Source: Larix kaempferi | Taxonomy: Eukaryota; Streptophyta; Pinopsida; Pinales; Pinaceae | Reading direction: 5' to 3' | Assembly (NCBI GenBank): GCA_027924585.1 | Contig: BSBM01000252.1 | Location: 8,432,001-8,496,000 of the forward strand | Length of the DNA: 64,000 bases | Shown: piece by piece, positions 21,205 to 34,089 of the stretch | Layout of the letters: the number at the start of each line of letters is the position of its first letter | Position numbering within the stretch: the stretch's first letter is position 1 | Notes under the pieces: model-generated | What the model saw: the letters and a program-made list of their open reading frames with translations, nothing else | What the model was told of the DNA's origin: nothing | Databases searched by the model: none | Position numbers and translations under genes: made by a program

Positions 21205-24200
21205 ATGGAAAAACTGGGAGAATACGCTGAGGAGGAATCTCCAAATGCTGTGACAAGACAAATGTCAAGAGAACCTGAGACAGAAGAAGTAATTGCTCAC
21301 ACCACTGAGCTGATGCAGACCATAAGAGGATTAAAAACAGAGATGGAAACAGTCAAGAAGGATAATGAAAGGATTTTAAAGACTCAGGAGCAGTTAAATC
21401 AGCTATTGATAGAAAAATTTCAGACAGAAGGAAGGAGCAAACGAGCTGACTCCGAAGAAGTTAGTCATCAAAAAGGGTCAAAAAGGACAAAACCAGCTAA
21501 ATCCGACAGCAGTTCATCATCTGAAGAAAGGAAGGGACAACCCAGTTATCACACTAGCAGTGAAGCTGAGCTGCATAATCGAAGGAAAAAGTACAGGCCT
21601 TATGAAGAGATTTCCGGGGAGTTTAAGAAGATAAAGCCCCCAACTTTCAATGGAGAATCTGAAACTGGAGAAGAGGCGGAATCCTGGTTATCCGGGATGA
21701 GAAAATATTTTCAGATCTATAACTACTCAAATCAGCTGAAGGCACGAATGGCCATCTACAACCTCTCGGGAAAGGCGGACATATGGTGGCAAGATCTGAA
21801 AAGGGTCAAGGGGATTAAAGAGAGAGAAGTTAATTGGAGTACTTTTAAAAGATACTTCAAGAAGAAATTTCTGTCTGAACAGTATTATGAGGAGAGGGCC
21901 AAGGAATTTTATGAACTAAAGCTAGGATCTATGACGATGAAGGACTTAAACAGTAATTTCTTAAGTTTGTTGCGGTATGTACCGTATTTTGTCGAAGAAA
22001 AACCAAAAATACAACGGTTTCTTAGTTGTCTGCCCTATCATATCAAGGACAGAATTGAATATGACAACCCCAAAACACTGGAAGAAGCTATGCGAAAAGC
22101 AAATTTCTGTTATGAACAGAATAAAAAGAAAGAGGGGATAGCCAGCTGGAAAGCCAAAAAGAACAGCAATCCGATCGAGTACAAGAAAAAGGAGTTTGTC
22201 CCCCATAAAAGTTTCAAGAATGGCAAAAACGGCAACCACTTTAATGGTAAAAGCTTCCAGGGAAACAAAAATGGAGCTGTCAGCCATTCCAACAATTACA
22301 AAAGCAGCAAGGAGGCTCCTAATAATCATGGAAACTACACCAAAAATTTTGAGCGAAAAGAACCTGTCAAGTGCTGGGAGTGTAATGGGCCACATTATGC
22401 TTCAGTCTGCCCAAACAGAAAGAAACAAATCAGCAATATTCATACTGTTCAAGATGAAATGACAGTTGCAGATTTTGCAGGAACTATGCCCCGAATCAAT
22501 GCAGCGTTGGAAAACCGCCAGGCTGACTACCAAACTTCTATTGTGGAAGTAGGAGGTATGATTAACAAAACCCCTGTTACTATTTTAATAGATCCAGGTG
22601 CTAGTCTTAGTTATATTTCACCTCAGCTGGTAGAAAAATGTAAACTGACTGTTGAAAGATTTGAAAATTCTTGGTCTGTACAACTAGCTACTGGGGCAAA
22701 AAGGAAAGTAAACTGTTATGTAAAAGAATGCATCTTAAACATGAATGATTTAAGAACTACAGTTAAACTAAACATCTTACCACTTGGCTCTTATGACATA
22801 CTTATCAGAATGGACTGGTTGGAACAACATAGGGTCGTTTTAAACTGTTTTGACAAAACTTTTAGATGTGTAAACAGTAGTGGACAGCCTGTAACTGTCA
22901 GGGGTATCCCTAGGAAAACAGTAGTTAGGCAGATTTCTGCCTTACAACTTAAAAGGGCAGTCAGAAAAGGGTGCAAGACCTATGCTGTGACCATTACAGA
23001 TGAGACGGATAAGTCTGAAAGCAATCAGAAAACAGTAGGGAACATCCCTGTAGTCAATGATTTTATTGACGTTTTTCCGGAGGAAATCCCAGAATTACCT
23101 CCCAAAAGGGAGCTAGACTTTACAATTGAGCTAGTACCAGGTGCTGTACCCAGTTCAAAAGCCCCGTATCGTATGAATATTTTGGAGCTTAACGAGTTGA
23201 AAACTCAGTTAAAGGAGTTAATAGACAAGAATTATATTCGACCCAGTGTATCCCCTTGGGGAGCACCAGTAATTTTTGTTAAAAAGAAGGACGGAACTAT
23301 GCGACTTTGCATAGATTATCGTCAACTGAACAAGATGACGATTAAAAACAGGTATCCATTACCTCGTATAGATGATCTGTTTGATCAGCTACGTGGAGCT
23401 ACGGTATTCTCTAAGATCGATCTGAGATCGGGTTACCATCAGGTGAGAATTAAAGAAGAAGACATTTTCAAAACAGCTTTTAGAACAAGATACGGACATT
23501 ACGAATTTGTCGTAATGCCATTTGGGCTTACTAATGCCCCAGCTGTTTTTATGTGCTTAATGAACAACATAATGCACAAGTACTTAGATAAATTTGTTGT
23601 CGTATTCATCGATGACATTTTAGTCTATTCTAAGAGTGAGGAGGAACATAAAGAACACTTACGTATAGTCTTACAAGAACTAAGAGAACAGCAGCTCTTT
23701 GCGAAATTCAGTAAGTGTGACTTCTTCAAAGATGAAATCCAGTACTTAGGACATGTAGTCACTAAGGAGGGGATTTCAGTTGATCCTGAAAAGATTCGGG
23801 CGATTGAAGAATGGCCAGTACCTAAAGATGTAACGAACGTTAGATCTTTCATGGGAATTACCGGTTACTACCGGAGGTTTATTGAAGGCTTTTCAAAAAT
23901 AGCCAACCCAATCACTTCTTTGCAAAAGAAAGGCAAGAAGTTTGATTGGAATGCGAAGTGTGAAGAAAGTTTCAAGAAACTTAAGACCTTATTGACAACT
24001 GCACCTATTCTTAGAATAGCGGACCCAAATAAAGATTTCGTAGTTTGCACCGACGCTTGTAACGATGGTTTAGGCGGAGTACTGACTCAAGAGGGACATG
24101 TCATTGCTTACGAATCTAGGAAGCTGAAAATCCATGAAAAGAATTATGCCACCTATGACTTAGAATTAGCTGTTGTAATTCATGCTTTAAAGATGTGGCG

Positions 24201-25887
24201 ACACCACCTAATAGGCAGAAAATTCACTTTACTAACGGATAATAAAGGTCTGAAATACCTTTTAGATCAGCCTAATTTAAATGCAAGACAAGCCAGGTGG
24301 TTGGCATTCCTAAGTGAATACGATTTTGAAATCCAACACATAAAAGGGAAGGAAAATAAGGTGGCTGATGCCTTGAGCAGAAATGCAAAGCTAAATTTTA
24401 TATCAGCTAGCAGCACTTACACCTCTGATTTAAATGAACAGCTGGCTGAAGGGATAAAATTAGACGAAAATTATCAGCATTTACAAACTGCAGCCAAAGA
24501 ACAACCCACCGAAAGTTTGGTAAAAGGGTATAGTTTAAATGAAAACGGATTTTTATTGTTTAAAGACAGGCTGTATGTTCCAAATGCACCTAAAGTTAAA
24601 CTGTTAATTCTAGATGAAATTCATAAAACCCCTTACTCCGGGCATCCAGGCTACCAAAAGACCGTCACCATGTTGAGAAAAGAATATTTCTGGCCTAACA
24701 TGAAATCTGAAACAGCCGAGTATTTAGCTAGATGTTTGGACTGCCAACAAGTGAAAACAGAACACCAACATCCCGCTGGATTGCTGCAACCTTTACCTAT
24801 TCCTAGCTGGAAGTGGGAGATAATCAGCCTGGATTTCATTACGGGCTTACCCAAAAATCAACATCAGAATGATTCAATTATGGTAGTCGTAGACAAATTA
24901 AGTAAATCAGCACACTTTATTCCTGTTAAAACCACATACAAGGCTGCAAACATAGCAGATATCTTTCTAAAACAGATTTTTCGGTTACACGGTATTCCAA
25001 AGGTTATTATATCAGACAGGGATCCTAAATTCACAGGAAATTTTTGGAGATCCTTGTTCAAAGGATTAAACACCACTTTGAATTTCAGCACCTCTTTCCA
25101 TCCTCAGACGGACGGACAAACTGAAAGAGTTAATCAGGTATTAGAAGATCTGTTAAGGATGTATGTTAAAGATCAACCAGGTAAGTGGGAGGATTATTTA
25201 CACTTAGCAGAATTTGCATACAATAACAGCTATCAATCATCAGCTAAGTTTAGTCCTTTTGAGATTTTGTATGGACGAAAATGCAACACTCCTATCTCTT
25301 GGAGTAATCCAGTAGATAGATTAGTGTTAGGACCTGATTTATTGAAAGAAATGGAACAGATTGTGAAACAAGTGCAGGAGAACTTGAAGATTGCCCAGGA
25401 TCGGCAAAAGAGTCAAGCAGATTTGAAAAGAACTCCTAAAGAGTTCCAGGTAGGTGAACATGTGTTCATCAAGGTAAGGCCAAAGAAGAGCTCCCTAAGA
25501 TTAGGAAGTTGTGCAAAATTAGCACCACGTTACTGTGGTCCATTTGAAATTTTATCTAGAATCGGTCAAGTTGCTTATCAGTTAGCATTACCACCAAATT
25601 TAAAAGTACACAATGTTTTTCATATCTCTGTTTTGAAAAAGTATGTTCATGATGCTACTCATGTTATTGATTGGAACATTGTACAGGTAGAACCAGAAGG
25701 GGAAGTTCTGGTGGAACCGGATTGTATCCTCGGGAGGAGGGAAATTACTCTACGGAACCGCATAATTGGACAAGTGAAGGTGCAATGGAAGCACCTTAGT
25801 CCTGAAGAAGCTACCTGGGAACTGGAAAGTAAGATGCGGGAAGCATACCCTCATCTATTCCAGCAGGTGGCTGAAGAAGAGGAATAA
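21205..25887 (+). CDS. Intact chromovirus Gag-Pol polyprotein
   Basis: 1560 residues in one frame from the ATG at 21205. Gag capsid region is at about 140-320 ([16 protein letters not shown]). The knuckle [13 protein letters not shown] at 390 has spacing CX2CX3HX4C, one residue shorter than usual. Aspartic protease motif IDPGAS has D463. Reverse transcriptase has [20 protein letters not shown], then [10 protein letters not shown] with D803/D804. RNase H has catalytic D950 and D1012. Integrase zinc finger is H1140, H1147, C1177, C1180, and the catalytic triad D1210, D1271, E1307 has the classic 35-residue D-E gap. The GPF motif is at 1445-1447. A C-terminal chromodomain lies at about 1505-1553 ([19 protein letters not shown], then [12 protein letters not shown]). 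There are no stops or shifts. It should be cleaved by its own protease and act in virus-like particles and at integration. Confidence 0.97.
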   Translation: MEKLGEYAEEESPNAVTRQMSREPETEEVIAHTTELMQTIRGLKTEMETVKKDNERILKTQEQLNQLLIEKFQTEGRSKRADSEEVSHQKGSKRTKPAKSDSSSSSEERKGQPSYHTSSEAELHNRRKKYRPYEEISGEFKKIKPPTFNGESETGEEAESWLSGMRKYFQIYNYSNQLKARMAIYNLSGKADIWWQDLKRVKGIKEREVNWSTFKRYFKKKFLSEQYYEERAKEFYELKLGSMTMKDLNSNFLSLLRYVPYFVEEKPKIQRFLSCLPYHIKDRIEYDNPKTLEEAMRKANFCYEQNKKKEGIASWKAKKNSNPIEYKKKEFVPHKSFKNGKNGNHFNGKSFQGNKNGAVSHSNNYKSSKEAPNNHGNYTKNFERKEPVKCWECNGPHYASVCPNRKKQISNIHTVQDEMTVADFAGTMPRINAALENRQADYQTSIVEVGGMINKTPVTILIDPGASLSYISPQLVEKCKLTVERFENSWSVQLATGAKRKVNCYVKECILNMNDLRTTVKLNILPLGSYDILIRMDWLEQHRVVLNCFDKTFRCVNSSGQPVTVRGIPRKTVVRQISALQLKRAVRKGCKTYAVTITDETDKSESNQKTVGNIPVVNDFIDVFPEEIPELPPKRELDFTIELVPGAVPSSKAPYRMNILELNELKTQLKELIDKNYIRPSVSPWGAPVIFVKKKDGTMRLCIDYRQLNKMTIKNRYPLPRIDDLFDQLRGATVFSKIDLRSGYHQVRIKEEDIFKTAFRTRYGHYEFVVMPFGLTNAPAVFMCLMNNIMHKYLDKFVVVFIDDILVYSKSEEEHKEHLRIVLQELREQQLFAKFSKCDFFKDEIQYLGHVVTKEGISVDPEKIRAIEEWPVPKDVTNVRSFMGITGYYRRFIEGFSKIANPITSLQKKGKKFDWNAKCEESFKKLKTLLTTAPILRIADPNKDFVVCTDACNDGLGGVLTQEGHVIAYESRKLKIHEKNYATYDLELAVVIHALKMWRHHLIGRKFTLLTDNKGLKYLLDQPNLNARQARWLAFLSEYDFEIQHIKGKENKVADALSRNAKLNFISASSTYTSDLNEQLAEGIKLDENYQHLQTAAKEQPTESLVKGYSLNENGFLLFKDRLYVPNAPKVKLLILDEIHKTPYSGHPGYQKTVTMLRKEYFWPNMKSETAEYLARCLDCQQVKTEHQHPAGLLQPLPIPSWKWEIISLDFITGLPKNQHQNDSIMVVVDKLSKSAHFIPVKTTYKAANIADIFLKQIFRLHGIPKVIISDRDPKFTGNFWRSLFKGLNTTLNFSTSFHPQTDGQTERVNQVLEDLLRMYVKDQPGKWEDYLHLAEFAYNNSYQSSAKFSPFEILYGRKCNTPISWSNPVDRLVLGPDLLKEMEQIVKQVQENLKIAQDRQKSQADLKRTPKEFQVGEHVFIKVRPKKSSLRLGSCAKLAPRYCGPFEILSRIGQVAYQLALPPNLKVHNVFHISVLKKYVHDATHVIDWNIVQVEPEGEVLVEPDCILGRREITLRNRIIGQVKVQWKHLSPEEATWELESKMREAYPHLFQQVAEEEE

Positions 25888-25909
25888 GTAACATCGAGGA
25901 CGATGTTAC
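25888..25909 (+). other. Perfect hairpin directly after the Gag-Pol stop
   Basis: GTAACATCG-AGGA-CGATGTTAC gives a 9-bp perfect stem and 4-base loop starting at the base after TAA. The loop region contains the CGAGGACGA word often seen just before the polypurine tract in plant chromoviruses. Confidence 0.6.
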
Positions 25910-25913
25910 ATTC

Positions 25914-25925
25914 TAAGGGGGTGTG
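25914..25925 (+). other. Polypurine tract, chromovirus
   Basis: TAAGGGGGTGTG lies just upstream of the 3' LTR start at 25928. Confidence 0.75.
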
Positions 25926-25927
25926 TA

Positions 25928-28900
25928 TGTCACATACCCCAATTTTGCAAAAATAATGTAATTATTTTATTAATATTCCTGATACATTATGTTAAATTTA
26001 ATGCTAAGTAAGAATGGATGACTCAGCAGAGTCTCCAGAAATGGAATGTAAATTCTGAATAATTATTATTAATAAATAAATTATGGAGACAACAGCATGG
26101 GAGAGCTGTTAAAAGAGGTTACTGGTCTAACTGGTGGATGGAACTAGGTGGAAAGACAAAAGACAAGTGGCAGCATCCTCAAACACTTCCTGAGTTGCAG
26201 GTGGCAACTTCCCTATATTTTGGGGTCATGATTCCCCAAGAAAGTGGAATCTGAGCAGGTGGCTCATTAATGACAGTTAACCCAACTAAGACCTAGGCAA
26301 TCTTTTAAATACTACTCAATGAACTGAGCTGGGGGTTCAGCATTGTTCTAGAGGGAGAATACATTCAGGTGAATGCTATTCAGGAGTCCCATTGAGGAAG
26401 TGGGAAAACAGTAAGGAAGTGTTTTGAGTCAGGAAGTTGCAGTAACTTGGTTCCAGTATAGCTGCTTTGGCTGAGGGAATTGTTGTCTGTACCTAGTTCC
26501 AGCCAGTTAGACCAGAGCAAGCTCGGGGGTCCTGAGAAGTGCTGTCTGGGCACTCTCCAGGAATTGGTAGGGAGGAACAGCCTCCCATTGCTGTTATTGT
26601 CTACCATAGATACAGGTTCTGCCACTCTTCCTGCTGTTTATTTAATTAATTTAAATGTAGAATGGACTATCTCATCTGTGTGTTGAATAGTATTTATTTC
26701 AGTAAAGTAGTCTCTCTGTATTATCTTTTGATAGAATTTGCAGAATTCATATGTCTTAAAATTACTATGAAATATTCCCATAGAGAAATTTACAGATATA
26801 AATTCTATTAGAGCATTATACCAGTTTATATCTGCTTCATATTTCAGTCAACTAGATTACAGGTTATTCTCTGTATCGAGCTAAAGGAGAACAAAACTTA
26901 TATCAGTAAATTATCTATATTTAGAACATAACTGACTGTTATCCATTATTACCAGCATATGTTACTGCTCATTTCGAGCTCAAACCAAACAGTAAGTGTA
27001 GTATTAGTCTAAATCTTTTAGTTATATTACAGTATTTAGTACAAAATTATGTTCGAAGAAATCTGCATAGGAATGCACAGTTTCGACAGATACCTGTCTT
27101 AACATCAACTTTACTTTCAAACCTAGAACTCATATTTACATAGATAGCTATCGAACCTAACTATGATTGCCTTAACAAATATAAACCCTCTTAGTTATTT
27201 ACTGTAATGAGGTTAAATTCATTATAAGTATTTCTCCTTGAGAGTGGACAACAATTCTATCACGGCCGTAGCCAGACCACATTGTTTCGACAGATTGAAA
27301 ACAAAAGAAAAGAAATGCCTTATATAACAGTTCGAACCTACAGGAGATCCCATACATAGTTCATGCATACATTTTTATTCACAGTTACAGTCATTATTTA
27401 TACAAAAACTTTCACATAAATATTTCGACACACACACCCCAAACATATAGTTAATCTACAGTATAACTGACATAAGTCTTTCTCTTCAAAAGTTACGAAT
27501 GATACCAGGAAGGCGCAGGAGTAAAACTGTTAATAGCACGGAATCCAATTTACAATTAAGATTTTTAAACTTAATACTATAGTATTTATAGCCATGTGTC
27601 ACAACAGAGTTGACAGAGTTATTTTAAACAAGACCAACTTATTGACTGGCTCGAAGCCGAGTCTTATTACATAGAGACTTCATTATCCAAACCACAAGCA
27701 TAGATTACTATTCGTTATCGAGCTTATTTTTACATGTATTTCACAGCACTGTCTTAGGGTTTTCCTATCAATAGTCAAACATCTTAACACGCAGAGAAGT
27801 TATCAACGAACTCAGCCTATGATGGCTTTTACAAACCCTATTATTAACTATTGAAAGGGAGACATTCGTCACAGTACGAAAACATAAAAACCAAAATTAT
27901 ACAATGCTTTTCCAGCCGCAACAGAATTAAACACTTCTCATATTTCTTCATCTAATACAGTAAGGAATAGCAAACCCCATCATTTTCATTAACACCCAGA
28001 AACCAAATAAACGCAGAGAACTCATTTATTACTATCCCTACAACCGAGTTATCATCCTCTGTAAGTATCTGAGAACTCAAAACAATCCCTATATTTAAAC
28101 ACTTTGTTCATTTAATAAAAACGCAGAATGATACACGGTCACATGACAGGCTCAATATTTACAGTATCTTTTAGCTTATACAGCGTTGGGTAAAACCCTG
28201 TACTTTGAAAATACAATAACAATAACAACCCCAGGGCCTCATAACAGACTGAGCCGTAGATTGTTCTTCGTAGACATGTCGGGGTAACAAACCCTATCAA
28301 CTATAAGCAAACAGTTTCATACATGGGACAGCATCCATAACACTAAAAACGACAACAACCCAGTTACAAAGGAGGTCCTTCCAGGTATAAACCTAGCACA
28401 ACAAAACCAACAAAGGGAGAGACGGCCATGGAATAACCAGGCTTACCCGGAGGAGCCAGCGCTGGAGATGAAGCCCCGTGCACCTTCAGGAACCTCATGA
28501 CCTGCACATTACAAAGTGCCGAGAAGTGTCAACATTAATTTAAATATAAATAATCATTTGCAAAACCGAAAAACTGTGAAACCATTGCTATATTCTTACC
28601 TGAGTTTTTCGAAGAAGGCAAACCCTGTGAATAACCTGGTAGCCACAGGTTAAGCCGAGTAACAAAACCACATCATATTCGTCAGAAGAATGAGCTAGAT
28701 AACTCCAAGTTCCTCTCTTTGATAGCCGTGACAGGCATTGTATTGAACAAACCCTAAGACATGAACCAGTCGAGGAAGCACGACTTAAAAACTATTACAC
28801 GACCATCTCATGGTAAAAACAATGGAGAAAACCCTGCCTCTAACTCAGACTAGCAATAGTGTAAGTCTATAGGTAGCATGCGACCCAAACACTGTGACAG

Positions 28901-30346
28901 CAAACGAAACAAGATGCCCAATAAATTGTAGCAGACGCCAATAGCAGAGCCCACAGACTTCTAAACTACCAGAGAATAAAACAACGTGACAGAACCATTA
29001 AGCAAAGTGCATTTTACAGTGCCCAACTGACGAGTTCAGACCAGGAAGGGTTTCTCCCTTACAACCCGAGCCCGAAGGCAGAGAAATAACCAGACAAGGG
29101 TTTCAATACTGGCTTATATATCGCCAAACGCAAGGAGGAGAGCCAACCACGTAGACATTAAATTTATCAACTTCATATGGGTCAAATTTCTATAGTTCAG
29201 TTGCAGCTCGATTTATTGTTCATCGATTGTAAATCATTGCATGGATATAAGTTTTGATCAACGTAGGGAAAAAACGCTATGATGGATACACAATCATTGC
29301 ATAGTATACATTTTGAAACCAAGCCATCGATAATGTCAAGGGCACATTATTTATTACCTACAATCATTTGAACAACGATGTAGTCAATTTCAAAAGAGAA
29401 CTTCACAACATTTAAACATTGAAATATTACCTTTTACTATATGTTTGGATATACCTTGGTTATATAAGTCTTAATTATCATAATTCTCCCAATATTATTG
29501 TTAAACAATCAACAAGGAGAATAACAATCTTTATTATTATGATGTATAAATATAAACTCATCTACAGGTCCATACCATGAACGTAGTTTAAAAACAAGGC
29601 ACAGTTAGATGACATAAGTTGAACAAAAATACTAAGTAGACATTGGACTTTGAAATATAGATGAATATAATGGAACATTGCTAGAGGCGTCACTTTTCCA
29701 ACTCATACTAATAACCAGTAATCACAGCTAATAGTTGATAGTAGGTTACATTATGCTAACGTTACGTTACGCATACGATGAACATAATACAAACAATTGT
29801 TCCAGTGATAGTTTACAGTATTAACATAGAGTCATGTTCATAACGCAATGGATATGACGGAAACATTGTAATTCATCGCAAAACCTGATGATACTATCCA
29901 GGATAAGAGATATCATGTCGAGGCAGACTATCAATCTTATTTCAAGCGTAAAATTCACGAAAAGAACTTTACTGTCTTACCCAACAACCAGTAATAGTAA
30001 ATAGATCTTCTTGAGTTTTTACAGTGCAGGGAAAGGAGTTTGATGCTTACAAAAATTAAATTACAGTGATCCATACTTCACTGGTGTACCTGCGAACAAA
30101 AGACAAATTATGCATTAGCTCGTAAGCTAAGTAAGTCAGTCAGCTATGGCTAGCTCTCCCTTTGAAGTTAGAAACGAAAACAGTCAACATTTAAAATCAA
30201 AAGAATCACATTTGTATTAAAACAGAACCTTTTAAACAAGATTATGATTAGTTACTGAAATTAAACAGGACGAGGAATGCAATTAATTAACATTTATTGT
30301 TATAATAAAAAAAATTTAAATTCTTTAGAAATTTCGGGTTTTGACA
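25928..30346 (+). repeat. 3' LTR of chromovirus, 4419 bp
   Basis: Same length and nearly identical to 16616-21034. It ends TTTTGACA and is followed by the target duplication TGGCA. Confidence 0.95.
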
Positions 30347-30351
30347 TGGCA

Positions 30352-31029
30352 TCCACAAAGGAAAGGATAACCATAAATAAAAATTGTAACACCTAAAATC
30401 CATGATAGGAGTTGATTATGTTGGGGGTTCCGTTGGTAGCATTTGGGTAATTTTCTAAGAAGATGAAAAGGTAATAAAGAGGTTGATAGGAAACATAGCA
30501 AGGAGATACAGAGAGATAGAGAGATGAAAACAACCCAAAGACAATTGAATGGGTTGCTTTCTTGGTCCCTTCACCTTCATAGAAGAAGGTAAGAATGACA
30601 ACTAGTGCCAAGGGTTCCAGAACTTCATGAACCTATATGCATGAACTAAGCATAGTTTCAAATGGTGAAAAGAAGACTCAAGCACCAAGTTTTTCCATGT
30701 AAGGAGGAAGAACATACCTAATCTCTAAATGGGCACATAACAATCTCAGATAGAGAATGCAACGTATAGCACTAAAGAATATGGATTCTATTTAGAAAAA
30801 TTGGGTTAGAGGATGAGCGATATAGACAAAAATGTTATAGAAAGGAGAGTGAAAAAAATGAATGATTGTTTCCAAAGATAGGGTATAAGTCATCTTTCCA
30901 ACTTTGTTGTTAGCTATACTCATATTTGGTTTTGATTTTTCAAAGTCGTGATGCAATTCCAAAAATGAAGAGATAACAATATAAAAGGATTATTCCAAAG
31001 ACCAAGATGACGAAAAGAAAAAATGAGGG
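30352..31029. other. No recognised gene
   Basis: Right-hand host flank of the chromovirus. It contains AT-rich sequence with a short GAGATAGAGAGA purine run near 30510, and nothing I can name. Confidence 0.45.
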
Positions 31030-33966
31030 GGGTACTTTCTTATCATATTTTATGATGATCCTTTTTATCAACTCAAAAGAACGAAGGTGTTTTAAAAAAT
31101 AAATCTATGATCAAATTATCATTAGATTAAATTGGAAGAGGCATATATTCAAAATACCACATTTAGAACACATTATAGGAACAATTATGAGTTCTCGGTG
31201 CTACCTTTCAATTTGGCCAATGCACTGCCAATATTCATGAGGCTAATGAATGATGTGTTCCATAAATACTTGGATAATTTTGTCTTCGTATTTATTGTTG
31301 ACATTTTGATTTATTCTTGGAGTGATAAGGAACATGAAGAACATATTCAAATAGTTTTGTAGATATTGTAGAAGCATGAGTTATATGAAAAGCATATCGA
31401 TTGAGAATTATTCAAGGAGGAGATATAATACTTGATCCATGCCATATCAAAGGAAGGGTTGAAGGTAGATCCTAAAAATACCAATGCTATATCTAGTTGG
31501 ATTATTGATAAGAATGTTGTAGAGGTAAAAACCTTCTTGGGTTTAGTGGGATATTACAAAAGATTTGTCAAGGGATTTTTGGAGATTTATATACCATTGT
31601 CTAAGTTAAAGTGTAAAGAGGCAAAATTCTTGTGGTTAACATTATATGAAGAAATATTTTGGTTCATACAATATTTCCTGTGTTAGTTTTCCATATTTTG
31701 AAAAGGAACTATTATTGTGCACTAATGACAACATAGAAGGTATTGGTGGGGTATTGATGTAGGAGGGTAGAGTAGTTAGTCAGGAGCCCAAGAAGTTAAA
31801 GAAGCATGAGAAGAATTATGTAACTCATGACTTAAAGCTCTTAGATATAGTGCATGATTTAAAAGCATGGCACCACTATCTAATTGAACATAAGTTCAAT
31901 TTGTGTTCCAATCAAGAGAATTTGAAATCCTTGTAGAATCTACCATAGTTGAATTGTAGGAAATAGTGAAATGTGGAGTTTCTCAAAAGTTATGATTGCG
32001 AAACTTGCACATAAATGGGAAGGGGAACAAAGTAGTGGAAATTGAGTTGAAGAAGACATTTAGATGCAATTTTACAAGATTAGTTAGATTCAAGAGTTAT
32101 GATTAGGATGTGTTATACTGACAACATGTTGTATCAGGAGGTATAAAGCGAGATTTTATCAAGAAAAGAAGCTGGAGCAAAAAAGAGTCCAAGAAGTATG
32201 AGGATTTCTACCTAGAATTAGAAGGATTTTTCCTTTTGAGAAACCAAAAGCATGTGCCAAACCAATTAGATATACAGATAATAGTATTTCATGGAGCCCA
32301 TGATGCCCCTTAATTTGGCTATCTAGGTCACCAAAGAACATATTTGAGCATGAAGCATATATATTATTGGCTAGGTGTGAGAGAAAAAATAGTAGCATAT
32401 GCGGTCAAGTGTTTATATTGTTAGAAGATAAAGTTGGAGAATTATAACCAATAGGGAAGTTGAATCCTTTGAATGTTCCTAACTAGGAGTGTGAGGAAAT
32501 TGCTATGGATTTCATCGCATTGTTATTAAGGACATATAAAACTAATGATTCTATATTTTTCATGCTAAATCAGGTGACTTAGGTGGCACATTTTATTTCA
32601 GTAAAGACTACCCAACAATCATGTGATATATCCCATATATTTATTGGTTAGGTTGTACGGTGTGTTGAAAGCCATAATTTCATAATATGATCCAAAATCT
32701 ACTTCAAAATTTTGGAGGAACTTGTTTTCAAGAGTTGCACACCAAATTGAGTTTCAATACAACTTATCATTGAGATTCAAATGGCTAAGCAAAGAGAGTG
32801 AATTAGAGACTAAAAGACATAATTCACATTTGTGTGACAAAGCAACCAAGGAGTAGGGAAGACTATCTTCCATTTGTGGAGTTTGCTTACAATAATGGTT
32901 ACCTCCATATGTTGAAGAACCCATTTGAATCCTTACATGGGTAAATTATCAACCCATTTATAAGTTGGGATAACTTAGATATGAGGAAAACTCATAATAG
33001 TGGGACCTTAGAGGAAATGGAGAGCATAATTAAGCTAGTATAGCAAAGCATAAAGTTTGTGCATCATAGATGGAATATCTATGATAATAAGAAAAGTATA
33101 GAGGAAAACTTAGATTGGTGAGAAATTATTTCTCTAGATAAAACCAAACTTTCTGTGAGGTTAGATAAATGGAGGAAACTAGCATTGAGATATTGTGGAA
33201 CTTTTGAGATTTGACACAAACTGGCGCAGAAGTTTAAGTATTGGATTCACCACCTCACCTAGATATTCATGATGTGTTCCATGTATCTTTACGTAGAATA
33301 TGCACACCTAATCCGAACCATATCTTGGAATTTTATGGAATACATGTGTACGACACGGTGGAGTTCCACATTGATCCCTCAAGGATTATGTGTTCTAAAT
33401 GACAATTGGCTTATAGATTGGATTCACCGCCTCACCTATATATTCATGATGTGTTCCATGTATATTTATGTAGAAGGTACATACCAAATCCGATCCATAT
33501 CTTGGAATTTTATGGCATACATGTGGAGGACACAGGGAGTTCCACATTGATCCCTCAAGGATTGTGCATACTAAACAACATTGAATATAGAGAGCATAAG
33601 TATGCTAGTATTACAAAGAGTGAAGGTTTTACATCATAGATGGAAGATTTATGCTAATAAGACAAGGACAGAGAAAATACTCATGTTGGTGAGAAAGTAA
33701 TTCTCTGGGTAAAACCGAAGAGACGTTCTTTGAGATTAGGTAAATGGAGGAAACTAGTATTGAGATATTGTGGACCTTTCAAGATTTGACACAAATTGGC
33801 TTTAGCACCTCACCTAGATATTCATGATGTTTTCCATGTACATTTACGTAGAAGGTACATACCTAATCCGAGCCATATCTTGGAATTTTATGGATACATG
33901 TGGGGGACACATGGGAGTTCCACATTGATCCCTCAAAGATTGTGCATACTAAACAACAATGTATAG
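31030..33966 (+). pseudogene. Dead family B chromovirus pol, copy 1
   Basis: Fragments in order: RT from DDPFYQLKRTKVF (about 31053) through EFSVLPFNLANALPIFMRLMN to VFIVDILIYSWS (31132-31362), where the catalytic FIDD has become FIVD. Then GLKVDPKNTNAISSW and VKTFLGLVGYYKRFVKGF (31432-31686), RNase H (THDLKLLDIVHDLKAWHHYLIEH), integrase (EIAMDFIALLLR), the GPF-equivalent region (RYCGTFEI), and the C-terminal IHDVFHVSL. It is full of stops and shifts. It matches 51154-53935 block by block, so both are the same family, distinct from the intact chromovirus. Confidence 0.8.
33024..33966 (+). repeat. Partial tandem duplications at the 3' end of copy 1 pol
   Basis: The segment 33024-33416, encoding the end of Pol (TATTCATGATGTGTTCCATG core), is repeated as a short piece at 33417-33593 and again as a longer piece at 33594-33966. 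Copy 2 has only one version (about 53560-53935). Confidence 0.7.
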
Positions 33967-34089
33967 GGATCAAAGTTATTAATTGGGTCAAAATTTGATG
34001 AAGACACTATTCATAGGTTGATGATACATGAGAGTTCGATTCTAGGATGAGGGGAATATACCCTTTTTTTATTGATTATTATCTCCATG

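Larger units (their letters stand above)
16616..30346 (+). mobile_element. Young, apparently autonomous chromovirus (Gypsy)
   Basis: This 13,731-bp element is flanked by perfect TGGCA target duplications (16611-16615, 30347-30351). Both LTRs are 4419 bp, and I count only about two dozen base differences between them by eye and no length change. A methionine-type primer site and a polypurine tract are in place. The single Gag-Pol frame is uninterrupted and ends with a chromodomain. Such domains in chromoviruses bind histone marks and are thought to steer integration. Nothing visible disables it. The LTRs are unusually long and make up almost two thirds of the element. Confidence 0.96.
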
